From assembly GCA_947652605.1 (NCBI GenBank), contig CANTFG010000150.1, forward strand, positions 62,001-126,000: a stretch of 64,000 nt of DNA, in the 5' to 3' direction. Source of the stretch: Elmis aenea (taxonomy: Eukaryota > Arthropoda > Insecta > Coleoptera > Elmidae). Shown piece by piece: positions 24,413-34,850 of the stretch. The notes below the pieces were generated by a model. That model had not been told where the DNA came from. It saw nothing but the letters and a program-made list of their open reading frames with translations, and made no database searches. The stretch's first letter is position 1; each line of letters begins with the position of its first letter. The position numbers were made by a program, and so were the translations under genes.

Positions 24413-24559
24413 TCCTCCGCAACCACAAAAGAAGACTCTGTATGGTTTGGTAAAGTAAAATTTAACGGTATATGCAGGGATCTTCTAAAAGGCATGAATT
24501 ACAAAGATCAAAATTTATGCACCAACTATAACCACAGCATGGAAGAAAATGATTGTCTG
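24413..24559 (+). CDS. Candidate internal exon of an unrecognised gene
   Basis: A pyrimidine tract and ttttag precede TCC TCC GCA, and the exon ends TGTCTG|GTATGT, a good donor. The 49 codons are open in phase 0 and include FNGICRDLLKGMNYKDQNLC and then NHSMEENDCL: three Cys, no family recognised. It can join in frame either to the block at 25074 or to the terminal block at 26867. It could be a host gene, or an old mobile-element gene. Confidence 0.45.
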
Positions 24560-25073
24560 GTATGTAGAATGTTTAATTATCGTAATTAAACCATGTCAAA
24601 AACCCTTAGAGATAGGAAGATGGTAAATTAGCAAAGAAGTGTGTTTGTATGTGCTAAGTAAGAATCTCAACTGAATGTCCATTGAACAATGTAGTATAAC
24701 TATTAGTGAAAAGGCTTGCCTTTTGTCAGAAAACCAATGGATGTCAGTTCGAACACTTAATTTGATTAGCAACGAAGTGTTTAATTATAAATAAGGACTT
24801 TATTATTGCTTAATAGTTATTTAAGTTCTGTCAAAAGCCATCATTATTCAAAAAGTTGGCTATTGGAACTCTGAATTTTTTGGCTTTACACCTTTTTTTG
24901 GATCGAAGTAAATCGGGATGATGGAATTTGTTTTCAAATAGGGGCACAAGATCTCTAGTATTCTAGTAACACCATTAACTCGAAATTCATTTGATGCATG
25001 TTCACATTATTTTTCACATTTTCTGTGCATAACTTTTTAAAATTTGATTTTTATGTTTGTTTAATTTCCACAG

Positions 25074-25271
25074 GTAGGTAATTCAATAAAAATCTCGAGC
25101 CTTTTGTACTACACAAAGCATTCGGATAGCGAATTTAATTCTGAATCCGATCATGTATTAAAAAAGTATGCATACAACAGAAACATTTTGAGAAAAATCA
25201 GTTCAAAGCTTATTTATCAAATTATAGCAAGTCTATTTAACATAACAAAAAACGAATACCTTTGTAAATGA
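25074..25271 (+). CDS. Candidate alternative or internal exon, same gene
   Basis: The acceptor tttccacag is followed by a phase-0 open frame of 65 codons (VGNSIKISSLLYYTKHSDSE...), ending in TGA at 25269. It could be a terminal exon, or splice from CAT|GTATTA (25151) to 26867, also in phase 0. The peptide is Ser/Asn/Lys-rich and not recognised. Support is only the splice site and phase agreement. Confidence 0.3.
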   Translation, partial: VGNSIKISSLLYYTKHSDSEFNSESDHVLKKYAYNRNILRKISSKLIYQIIASLFNITKNEYLCK

Positions 25272-25803
25272 CAGTTTAAAGTTTATAACCGAGGTTTTCA
25301 ATATTGTTTGTTGTTAATTTAAAATTTCAAACAAACTTTTTTGATTCCTCTTATGCCATATCGTTCCAGTTTTTTAATCAATATATTTCGATCTATGGTT
25401 ATGCTCTTTTGAAGTCTCAAAATACCCACACAATATATTTTTTGTTGTTTTTAATTTGATGCTTTTAGTCAAATAGCACAAGACTTAATGATTTTTCAGA
25501 TGAATGTTTGGCTCTAAAATCGGATTGAGCGTCTAATAACATTTTGTTGTCTTGTATAAACTGTAATAATTATTGTCGTTTGACAATTTTGTTCATATTT
25601 AGGTAGTATGTTTATCGACCTAAATTCTTCGCTTTTTTGGTTCGTCTCACTTTCGGTATGGGCACAACCGCACAATTAACGCGGAAAAAACACCGGTCAG
25701 CAGCTATTCATTTATTATTTCTATTACTGTATTTCCTATTAAATGTAGTGCATCTCAAATCACCTGTATAGATTCTCCGCCCGTACAACCTCCAAAAATT
25801 ATA

Positions 25804-26233
25804 CAGGGTGAGTCACGACGGATGCCACTGAGTTTTAAACGCCCTGAATAGTATTTTACAAATGTAGGTGGTGCAAAGTGTTACATGATATATTGTCAAG
25901 CTAATCTCCAAGCGAATTTCTTCAGACTTCTCAAAGTTTTTAAATGATGAAAATTTTTGAAAGCACTGCATTTTCATAAAAATGCAATTTTCACGAAAAC
26001 GGTTGACTTTTGACCCACATAATCTTTTTTTAAGTAAATAAATAAATAATTGAAAAAAAAATAAAGTTCCATAAGAAAAAGTATATGGCACTCCTTTTTG
26101 GAGCACCCTGTAAGTTTAAAAATGTTTTTAAAATGTAGCCCTTATTGACTTACATAATCTAACCGCGACAGAAGTTTGAAAATATATACCGTTACGCCAT
26201 AAAACTCGGTGGCGTGCGTCGTGACTCACCTTG
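25804..26233. mobile_element. mariner-type MITE (CAGGGTGAGTCACGACG family), copy 1
   Basis: CAGGGTGAGTCACGACGG at 25804 and the inverted CTCACCTTG end at 26233 are flanked by TA on both sides. Subterminal 'gccactgagtttta' and 'taaaactcggtggc' pair too. A related copy lies in the other orientation at 42540-42948. It sits in the presumed intron between the exon blocks at 24413 and 26867. Confidence 0.8.
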
Positions 26234-26866
26234 TATACTGCATTATTTGGCCAATATCGTCTAACGTCTAACGTCACTGGTTTATATCAAAGTACTTCAT
26301 TTGTTTGTAATATCGGTGCTTCTACAAACTTGGATACTCCAATACTTTTATTAATGTCTTTAATTTTATAAAATATTTATTAAATGGTTCTGCAATTTCT
26401 CGATTACCTTCAAAATCTCGATCTTGATATTTTACCTTATTGTATGTTGTTTGCATATCCTTATAAACGTCATCTTTTAAAATTCTCCACCTTTTTCTTG
26501 AGTTGTATTGACATTTATCAATCTTATTTTTAATGTAGGCATTGTTAATTAAATTTATTAGTTAAATTTGATACCGCAGCGCTTTTTTTAACACACTGTG
26601 ACAATAACAACATGTAACTGTCACTGGAGAGTAGCTGGAAGGAAGTCAGATAGGTACTATACAGATGAAACCTCCCAACTCTCGTGTTCAATAATGGCGC
26701 AAAAAAGTTGTGATTTTATAATTTTTAATGATTGCGACCGACGGGTTAACATTTTGTATATTGTTCATTTTAAGCTCAATTTGGAGATTTATTGTACAAT
26801 TGTCACAGTACCTACAAAATCCTTAATAATCTACCAATAATTGCTTAACATGCACTCTTTTTGCAG
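26234..26866. other. No gene seen (intron candidate)
   Basis: AT-rich; the 26598-26840 frame has no motif. It ends in a clear acceptor, ctttttgcag, at 26866. Confidence 0.4.
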
Positions 26867-27040
26867 ACGGATTATGGTTCATCACTTTCTTTTGAAGACG
26901 AAATAGGTGGAATTTTAATATACAAAGTTGATTGTGGAGCCGGAGGATCTGTAGCCGGTTATGTCAGCATCTCTCATAACAGCAAGTGGCTTCGAACAAC
27001 CGTATCTAAAGCAACCAATTATAAAGAACGTATAAATTGA
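26867..27040 (+). CDS. Candidate terminal exon of an unrecognised gene
   Basis: After ctttttgcag the phase-0 frame runs 57 codons to TGA: TDYGSSLSFEDEIGG, ILIYKVDCGAGGSVAGYVSI, then SHNSKWLRTTVSKATNYK. An AATAAA signal follows near 27090. The Gly-rich VDCGAGGSVAGYVSISHNSK segment, codon balance and splice context look like real coding sequence. The phase fits the exon at 24413-24559. Family not recognised; the protein would be mostly encoded upstream of what can be traced. Confidence 0.5.
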   Translation, partial: TDYGSSLSFEDEIGGILIYKVDCGAGGSVAGYVSISHNSKWLRTTVSKATNYKERIN

Positions 27041-27329
27041 TTATTAATACTTCTAATAACGTGCCAGAAATTCTTATATTGGTACTCTGAATAAAATAAT
27101 CAAACTCAAATGTTGTTTATTATTATCATGTAAGGCAGTGGTTCCCATCATTTTTCCTTGGCATACCCTTTAAGGTGCTAACTAGTTCTCAAGTACACCT
27201 AAGGATTATCTTATACCTACTTATCAACATAAACTTAAATACCTACTGCAAAATAAAAAAATAAATATTTAATGATTGTAGGGTTATTTTACATACATAA
27301 CAATAAAATTGGCAAGGAATTTACAAGGC

Positions 27330-28130
27330 GTTTGAAATTCGAGTTTAAGCATGTGGATCTCGCTTATCATAATAGCTAGAGCATGATATTCAATCTGGCA
27401 AAGTTGCTTAATTTTGTGGTCATTATAAACCGAAGAGAAACTGGAAATATCTTAAACGGTATCCGAGAAAATTAGAAAAAAACGGAAAATACAATTTTTG
27501 AAAATCGCCTATAGGGGAAAGTCGGGTAATATCGGACAGCGGGTAATATCGGACAAGTGGTTTTTCGGGCACTTGCCATGCACAGAGGCACCTATCGCGA
27601 TATTGGCTGTTGACAGCAACTAGTAGAAGGAAAACGCACACTACATTAGAATGCGTAGAGTTTTTTCTGTTCAGAGAGTGTTTTTTCGTGGACGATGCTA
27701 AGTTTGGAGTGCTGATCCTGCTTAAACGTATAAGTACAATCACTTTCTAAGTGTATTGGTAGCAACAAGAAATAATTTTTTTAATGTTTTACGCTTAAAT
27801 CTGATCAGGCCTGGACAGTAATAAAAACTTGTTTGGATAACCAAAAATATGTAATTTTCTAAACATTAAATCATGTCCGATATAACCCTCTAACTTTTTG
27901 AATGGGCAAAAAGTAAGGTCTTTTTCGAGTGCCTAAAAATGGTAAAAAATTTCCCTCTAGGTGTAATTGCTTTTATGGGTGTTTGTACAACATATCTAAG
28001 TATGCTTTGATGCGTAGTATGGTCAAATTGAGCTTTTAACAAATTCACAAATAGTAAAAAAGCTTAATCGTCCGATATAACCCGACCTTCCCCTAACTCC
28101 TTTGAAGTATGAAATATTTCGAACGTGCAA
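27330..28130. repeat. Interspersed repeat (copy 1) split by a MITE
   Basis: 'aaattcgagtttaagcatg', 'ggatctcgctta', 'ggaaatatc' and 'cgagaaaattag' recur in the same order at 45290-45480, showing a shared repeat family. Copy 1 is interrupted at 27512 by the TA-flanked MITE and resumes at 28096 ('actcctttgaagtatgaaat'). Confidence 0.65.
27514..28093. mobile_element. TA-flanked MITE, GGGGAAAGTCGGGT family
   Basis: GGGGAAAGTCGGGTAATATC at 27514 is matched inverted by GATATAACCCGACCTTCCCC ending 28093, with TA on both sides. Additional copies of 'gggtaatatcggac' lie just inside. The minus-strand frame at 27423-27743 is fortuitous. TA duplication points to the Tc1/mariner group. Confidence 0.8.
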
Positions 28131-29024
28131 AAACAATTCCAAGAAACTTTTTAAACCGAATCTAGTGATGATCAATAATTTTTCCTAGATCGATTCGCGT
28201 TTGTTTTATTACAACCAACTTTATTTTTCTTATGGGCGCAAATTTTGCTATTTACATATTTACAAATAGCGTTTGTTTTTCTAATATCGTTGATGTATTA
28301 CACATAGTATTTTACTTCTATACAGGGTGGTGCTTTTTTCGATGCTCACCATTGCTATCTTGGAAACGGTAAGAGATACAAGGTCGGTTAAAATAGAGAA
28401 AAGTTGCACATTTTCATGGCGATTGAGAATCTGAAAAGAAATCCTGGATATTTTGATTCGTTTTTGATTTATTACAAAAAAACTGAAAAATGTGATTTTA
28501 GATAAATATTATTATCTTCCCTACCATTGACGCTATTTCATTTAAACTTGTTAACTTTATGTTTTTGACCGTCCTGGGTTTGATGACGTCAACAGAAATT
28601 TTCTAAACCTTCTAGATTTCAAGTTGCGATAGTCAACTTTTTTATTTCTTATGGCCGCCATATTGGATTTTTGCACCAACAGACAGACAAAAAAATTAGC
28701 TTTTCAGATTGGTTAACCAACATACCTTTTTCTTTTCAAAAAACTTGTTGAAATTTGGAAATTTGTATAAATAATCTATAAAATCGCGAATGTTCTGAAA
28801 AACAATTCAAATTATAATGTAAATAAAAGCTACAGAACATTTTATTGGTCTAATGATAACGAAATTAAGATTGTTGGAAACATATTTAGAAGATGTGTTA
28901 GGCGAATTGCCATTATTAACAGTTCAAAATCATCAGTAGTTTCAGCAAGAAGAAGCTGGTCCTCACAACACCGGCATTGTAAAAGGATATTAATTTAGAT
29001 GTACGCTTTCAAAATTCATGACTT

Positions 29025-29255
29025 GGTCCTGTTCATTGGCCTCCGCGATCGCCATGTTTAACACCTATGGATTACTTTAACATTGACGTTGTTTATGCAA
29101 CCCTAACGGAAAATATTGAACTTCTTCGTCGTAAAATCAGAAATGCTTTCGACTCTATTTCGAGACAAACTATCCTAAAGGCAGTGGACGAAATTAATTT
29201 GAGAACTAACCACTACATCATACTTAACAGCGCGCATTTTAAACAATTTAAATAA
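29025..29255 (+). pseudogene. mariner-like transposase, C-terminal end
   Basis: The frame reads GPVHWPPRSPCLTPMDYF, the conserved block around the third catalytic residue of mariner/Tc1 transposases, followed by the usual C-terminal tail ENIELLRRKIRNAFDSI ... HFKQF. Upstream (28810-29024) the homology is broken. It is the relic of the gene that once mobilised the 28323-35339 element. Confidence 0.8.
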
Positions 29256-29286
29256 TTATTTATCTTTTATTTATATCATAGTTTCA

Positions 29287-29757
29287 TATGAGGCGCCGTT
29301 TGTGTCAAAAAGAAATTTGTAAAGTAAATAAAATTTCGTACATAAATATACAAATATAAAAATATTTAGTCAATTTCACATTTATTTATATTTTTTTTAA
29401 GTCAATTTCACATTAATATTTTTTAATTTTTTTTTCTGACCGGTAATAATTTATTTTTCAAGAAAATATTTTTATTTATTTTGTGTAAATTCCCTTTTCT
29501 TTTTTTTTTTTTCGGTTAGTAATAATTTATTTTTTAAGAAAATATTTTTATTTATTAGCGCACCAAAATATTTTTTTTTTTTCACTGCAATTATGTACGC
29601 TATTATACAACAGATGGCGCGCTACCCGATCTTTGTGTTTAACTTTGAACAAAGCAAATGAACTACATTTGACGTTTGAGACTTCCAGTTTAAAGTAAGT
29701 ACTTATGCTATACTGTTTTGCAACTTTTTAAGGTAATTGTAATCATTTTTTCCACAG
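29287..29757. repeat. Left arm of the integrase transposon, with promoter-proximal intron
   Basis: Pairs inverted with about 34380-34850. It includes homopolymer-rich repeats ('aatatttttattta'), then 'ttgacgtttgagacttccag' and a probable 5' untranslated intron: donor AAA|GTAAGT at 29695, acceptor ttccacag at 29757, one base before the ATG region. The right arm carries the same donor on the minus strand. Confidence 0.75.
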
Positions 29758-29758
29758 C

Positions 29759-31568
29759 ATGTCAACTGGAAGACCACAGCTGCCTGCATCAGCAGAACAA
29801 ATTAGCTTCCTTAGGAAATCTGGTTTAAAGTGGACAATTATTTCTAAAATATTAGGTATTTCCAGAAGCACACTATATAGAAGGTTATTTACATTTAATA
29901 TAATTGAACAAGAAAAAATTTCTGATGAAGTTCTCGATAGTATTCTACTTCCACTTATTAGAGAAATGCCAAATTCTGGCGAAGTATATTTGATGGGTAT
30001 TTTAAGAGCTAGACAAATATGTATACCTCGATGGCGACTAAGAGAGCGTATTAACATTTTGGATCCCGTTGGCAGATTAATGCGAGGAAGAAACATTATT
30101 CGACGTAGAGTGTACAACGTTCATGGGCCAAATTATTTGTGGTAAGATGGATTTTATAAGAATAATTTTTTATGTAAAGAATAATATATCTTTAAATTTT
30201 AGGCATATGGACACAAATCACAAATTGGTAGATTATCGTTTTGTATATCATGGATGTGTTGATGGATTTAGCAGGTGCATAATATACTTAGAATGCTTGG
30301 ATAACAATAAAGCTGATAGTGCATTAACTTTGTTTGAAAACAGTGTACAAAACTTTGGCCTTCCTTTGAGAGTAAGAGCTGATCATGGAACAGAGAACAT
30401 TAAAGTGGCTGAATACATGTTAGAGAGAAGGGGTTTGAACAGGGGTAGTTTTATAACTGGCCGTTCTGTTCACAATCAACGAATTGAAAGATTATGGTCA
30501 GAAGTTAATAGAGTTGTTACTAGGCCATTTAAAGAATTATTTTTGTTAATGGAAAATGAGGGATTGCTCGATGCTTTGAATCAGGGGTTTGGAGCAGTCC
30601 AATTTTTTAGTTGCTCCGCTCCAGCTCCGCTCCGGCATCAAGATGCCTGCTCCAGCTCCGCTCCCGCTCCGCTCCGCGCTCCAAATATTAATCAAATAAG
30701 TTTTTTTATTTAAACATTTGTTTTTTAAAACAAAGCTAAAATTTTATGAGATATGTGGAAACGTACCAAAAATTACAATATTTGACCCTAAGAAACAAAT
30801 GAAGTTAAATAAATGAACAAATTATTGATCTTCAAAAGTTAAAAAAAGAAACAAAAGTTCTTTAAAATTTTTCAAAATTCAAATACAAAATAATGAAAAT
30901 TAGTATTCAGAAAAGTTACATTATAATAATTTTACTTCAATAAAATCAAATTTAGTTTATTTATAATTTTATTAAATACTATACCCATGAAAATAATTTA
31001 TAAAAATTGTAGTTTATAATAGTAAAGTGGAGCAGTGGAGCAATCAAAATTATTTGCTCCGGGCTCCGCTCCCGCTCCGGGCAAAAACTCATTGCTCCAC
31101 TGCTCCGCGCTCCAGCTCCGCGCTCCGCTCCAAACCCCTGCTTTGAATGAATATGACTTGTTTTGTTTATCATATGTATTCCTACCACGAGTTAGAACGA
31201 GATTGAAAATGTTTGTGAAACAGTGGAATTTTCACAAATTGTCTTCAGAGAGAAGCACGACACCAATGCAGTTATGGCAACTGGGAATGTTAAACAATAG
31301 AGGTAACTTAGAAGAAGAGATAACATATAGGGAAGATCCAATATTATATGGCGTAGATGAAAATATAAACGAATCTATTGAAGAAATTGAGACTTCAAAT
31401 AATGTTGTTATACCAGAAATTCAAGTGGATATAAATGATAGCATTTTACGACAAATATTACAAGCTGTGCCTGATCCTTTAATAGATGACACATTGAATG
31501 GAATAATTCACTATTTAAAAATAAAACAAATTTTTCAAATGAATTTAAATATATATTATAATTTGTAA
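29759..31568 (+). pseudogene. Integrase-core transposase, 2 exons, second exon split by a MITE
   Basis: Exon 1 is 29759-30141, with a helix-turn-helix-like start (ISFLRKSGLKWTIISKI) and RARQICIPRWRLRERI; it ends TTGTG|GTAAGA. Exon 2 starts at 30203 (ttttag|G), rebuilding the Trp of GPNYLWHMD. Catalytic residues are seen in HMDTNHKL (D), RADHGTEN (D) and [10 protein letters not shown] (E). The frame is broken at 30582 by a 559-bp hAT MITE and resumes in the same frame at 31149 (EYDLFCLSYVFLPRVRTR...), running to 31568. The full catalytic core lies upstream of the insertion, so a C-terminally altered protein could still be made. Expected role: nuclear cut-and-paste or replicative transposition. 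Confidence 0.88.
30582..31140. mobile_element. hAT MITE inside the integrase exon
   Basis: CAGGGGTTTGGAGC at 30582 is inverted at 31140, flanked by a perfect 8-bp duplication CTTTGAAT (30574-30581 and 31141-31148). Both ends are packed with GCTCC/GGAGC words (30600-30690 and 31025-31130), like reiterated transposase-binding sites. The interior is AT-rich and non-coding. Confidence 0.93.
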
Positions 31569-32476
31569 TATAAGGTTAAATTAAACGATACTTTACTGGT
31601 TTATTATTTTTTGTTAAACATTTCAAAATGGTAATAATATTAAAAAAACATCACACACAATAATGAATCTTATATAAAAAATTCCTATGAACTTGTAGAT
31701 TTTATTAAATATAACGTAACCACAAGATTATATTCTGGTTAGTTTCGATGTAATAAACTTATTCAATAGCATTCCTACAGAATTAGCAATTAATATTCTT
31801 TGTAAAAAATGGGAAAATATTTCAATTCATACATCAATAGACAAAGTCTTTTTATAGAAATAATAAAATTAATTTTCAATTTGTTTTTTCTCTGTAAACA
31901 ATGTTATACAGGGTGAGTAATTAGCGTGAAATCAGTCGATTGTGGCTAAAAGAGATAGAAAGTTGATTCAAACGCTATTTCATACAGTTTTTTCTTTCGA
32001 TAGGTAAGTAGACATTAATATTTTGTAATGTAATCATGTATTGAAAATTTGATGTGGTTTTTCAATTCCTTTAACCACAAAACAAGAAATAAATAAGTAA
32101 ATAACAGGCTCAAGTCAAAACAAAGCAAGTTTTTACATTATTCAACATATGTATATCAAAAAATGTTAGATACGACACTGAGAAGCGGAAACATGCATAT
32201 TAAGAAGCGTTTCTAGTCGCCTTAAGGATCGCTTAAGCAGAGGCGTCGCGCGTGTCATTTATTTATTTGCTTTTTTTTTGCTCTTCAATTTGTGTCCTCC
32301 TTTTCATTGTAAGAAAGTTGGTCACCTTATAAAATACTGTGTAGCCATTTTAGTAAAATATCTACTAAATCTGGTAGAATAGGGTACACATTTGGTGACC
32401 AAATTTTGATTCTGGTAGATCAAAAAATAATTTTAGATTTCTAGTTGTTTCCATTTTTACATAAGCAATTTTTTTA
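31569..32476. other. Intergenic DNA of the integrase transposon
   Basis: No gene. At 31906-31990 is a single fragment of the 'tacagggtgag' end family ('agatagaaagttgattcaaacgctattt') that is tandemly amplified at 52960-54410 and 58540-59890. Confidence 0.6.
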
Positions 32477-33583
32477 ATGGCAAATTCATATAAACAAATA
32501 AATTATATGAACAACATAACACAGGGACCTGACAATATTGAACCAACAGTAAATGACATTAACAATCCAGATATAAAAGCCGAAATTGATATGGCAGTTT
32601 GTGCTGCAAATTTACAAACGTTAAGAAATATTATACTAGAAGGAACTTATATCCGATTGGCTGGATGGGAAATAATTAATGAGATTGAAAAGAAGGATGT
32701 TTTGATAAAAGGCAAATGAGTTACATATTTTATTGAATTGTTGTATTACTAAAATTTTTTGCAGACGTTATAAAATTTTATGTATTGGAAAGATGTTTTA
32801 AAAGTTTACATCAATTTGAGGAAGGATTAAAAACATTAGAGGTATATGACTATATTAAAAAATATCCGGAATATTTCGTTGAAGTAATGTGTCACACAAG
32901 AGAAGGTGTTTTGACGCTTAAGGAATTCCAAAAAAATTTTGATATAAAGTATAGTGAAGCAGGAAGCAACAGAAGAAATGTAGAGAGCCGAATAATTGCT
33001 CACTGGAGTGATTATGTGCTCGAATGTGATGGTAAAAGTATTTATTTTTATTTTTTATGAATTGCTGGGTTATTAGAGATTTAAAAATGCTCAAGTCAAA
33101 AACAATTAGGAGTACTTTTTAAGTTTAAAAAACCAATACCTAAAACCATGTGCCCATATGGTCCCACTAGGCGTTTTACACAATATTTGAAATGTCTTTA
33201 AAGTTATGAAAAAACATTTAAAGATTCTTATTTACATTAAAATCTATAAAACAAAACCACCTAGGGGTCCCATATAGGTACACAAACGGCATCAATAGTT
33301 TTATTTCGACTCTTATTCTTTAGAAAATGACAACCAAGAATGTGAGGACCTATGCACCCTAGAGGAAATTTTAATATTTTCTACAGCTCTTAATATTATA
33401 CCACCTTTGGGATTTGAACTGAAGCCAACCATACAATTTTTGCATTCTGACAGTTGTCCATATCCACGAGGTAACACATGTAGCTTGGAATTGCATTTAC
33501 CTACTGTACATCTTGAATATGAAAAATTTAAGTATTACATGACTTACGGAATTAAAAATGGTATGGTGTTTGGTTGTGCATAA
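32477..33583 (+). CDS. HECT-like E3 ubiquitin ligase domain protein of the integrase transposon (3 exons)
   Basis: Exon 1 is 32477-32711 (MANSYKQINYMNNI...). A short intron with a GC donor (AAAAG|GCAAAT) and acceptor tttttgcag leads to exon 2, 32765-33031 (VLERCFKSLHQFEEGL ... GSNRRNVESRIIAHWSDY). Donor GATG|GTAAAA and acceptor tctttag lead to exon 3, 33324-33583. Exon 3 has PPLGFELKPTIQFLHSDSCP and GNTCSLELHLP and ends GMVFGCA. The TC-x3-L-x-LP block is the HECT catalytic-cysteine motif (Cys at 33479) and the ending matches the HECT tail. The protein is about 255 residues, shorter than a full HECT domain of about 350, so the N-lobe is reduced. Ubiquitin transfer is inferred from family; a role in transposition is unknown. 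The exon 1 donor is the least certain point. Confidence 0.75.
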
Positions 33584-34379
33584 ATGTTTACAGATATAAT
33601 TATATATATATTTTTTTGTACCAGTTTGTGTACATCAAACCATTATATTTTTAATAAAACCTACAAATTCATAAGATTTTTTTTTTATAGAATTCATTAT
33701 TGTGTGATGTTTTTTTAATATTTTTATCATAATTTTGATATGTTGTATGTAGGAGAATTAATGCAGCTAATAATAGGTCCAAGTGGTTTACTCTTTACTG
33801 CCATTTATGTAATTTTATAAGGGCATAACATTTTCGTAAGATACTATTATAAGATTTGAGTTCATTTTGTTGGTCAGTGATATGTTTATTTTGGTGTAAC
33901 AGTTTTATCAAGTCATTATTTTTGTTTTGTAATGTTTGTAAAGGAATGTGAAATTTGCTTATGGTTTTGTGTGTTAATATAAGTGTATTATAAAAGATAT
34001 TTTTGAAAAAATTCAAATTTGACTTTTGATTATGGGATATTATAGTCCCAATAGGTATTTTAAATGGGGTTATATATCATATATCCAAACAATTGTGAAG
34101 TTTATCAGAAAGTAAACCAGAAATACAGCAAAAGAAAATTTATTAAATCCAAATAAACAAAAACGGAAAAACATATACTGCTGTACGTACACCGTATACA
34201 TGATAAAGGGTAAAGCATTAGTTGCAGAGTCCAACTGCATAGGTAGTTCCTTTCTCTACTTTGTTTTGTGAGCGTCTGATGCATCACTTTCTTTGTTTTT
34301 GAACAACCGGCATATGATCACCAATATATATAAAACTACGTTGTTTTTTTGACGGTCGGCTATGTGGAAAAAATAGTTA
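33584..34379. other. 3' side of the integrase transposon; possible small minus-strand gene
   Basis: A minus-strand frame at 33795-34016 encodes 73 residues with a Gln/Asn/Lys-rich coiled-coil-like middle (LQTLQNKNNDLIKLLHQNK). It lies downstream of the right arm, which carries the same promoter-like sequence and donor. Another minus frame, 34105-34287, ends in hydrophobic residues. Neither is recognised. Confidence 0.3.
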
Positions 34380-34642
34380 CAATTACCTTAAAAAATTACA
34401 AACCAGTATAAGTATACTTACTTACTTTGAACTGGAAGACTCGAACGTCAAATGTAGTTCATTTCACATTTTCACGCAATAGTTCATTTGCTCGCAGCAC
34501 TTCAAAATTAAACACAAAGGTTGGGTAGCGCGCCATCTGTTGTATAATAGCGTACATAATTGCAGTAAAAAAAAAAAAAAATTTTTGGTGCGCTAATAAA
34601 TAAAAATATTTTCTTAAAAAATAAATTATTACCGATAATAAT

Positions 34643-34675
<33 letters not shown>

Positions 34676-34850
34676 AAATTTACACAAAATAAATAAAAAT
34701 ATTTTCTTGAAAAATAAATTATTACCGGTCAGAAAAAAAAAATTAAAAAATATTAATGTGAAATTGACTAAATATTTTTTTATTTGTATATTTATGTACG
34801 AAATTTTATTTACTTTACAAATTTCTTTTTGACACAAACGGCGCCTCATA
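34380..34850. repeat. Right arm of the integrase transposon
   Basis: The inverse of 29287-29757, including the donor-like ACTTACTTT and the homopolymer-rich segment with a long A run near 34650. The minus-strand frame 34508-34849 is a by-product of the T/A runs. Confidence 0.8.

Larger units (their letters stand above)
29287..34850 (+). mobile_element. Integrase-type DDE transposon with a HECT-like gene
   Basis: TATGAGGCGCCGTTTGTGTC at 29287 is inverted at 34850, with a 6-bp direct repeat GTTTCA on both sides (29281-29286 and 34851-34856). The arms are about 470 bp and extend inward to the first gene. Two plus-strand genes follow: an integrase-core transposase and a HECT-domain protein. The protein pair resembles the many-copy 'integrase core' and 'G2E3-like HECT' proteins known from fish and invertebrates. 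Repbase may class this as IS3EU, but I cannot confirm that here. Confidence 0.85.

Noticed and set aside
34508..34849. Phe-rich 113-codon minus-strand frame
   Set aside because: Product of T/A homopolymers in the right arm of the integrase transposon.
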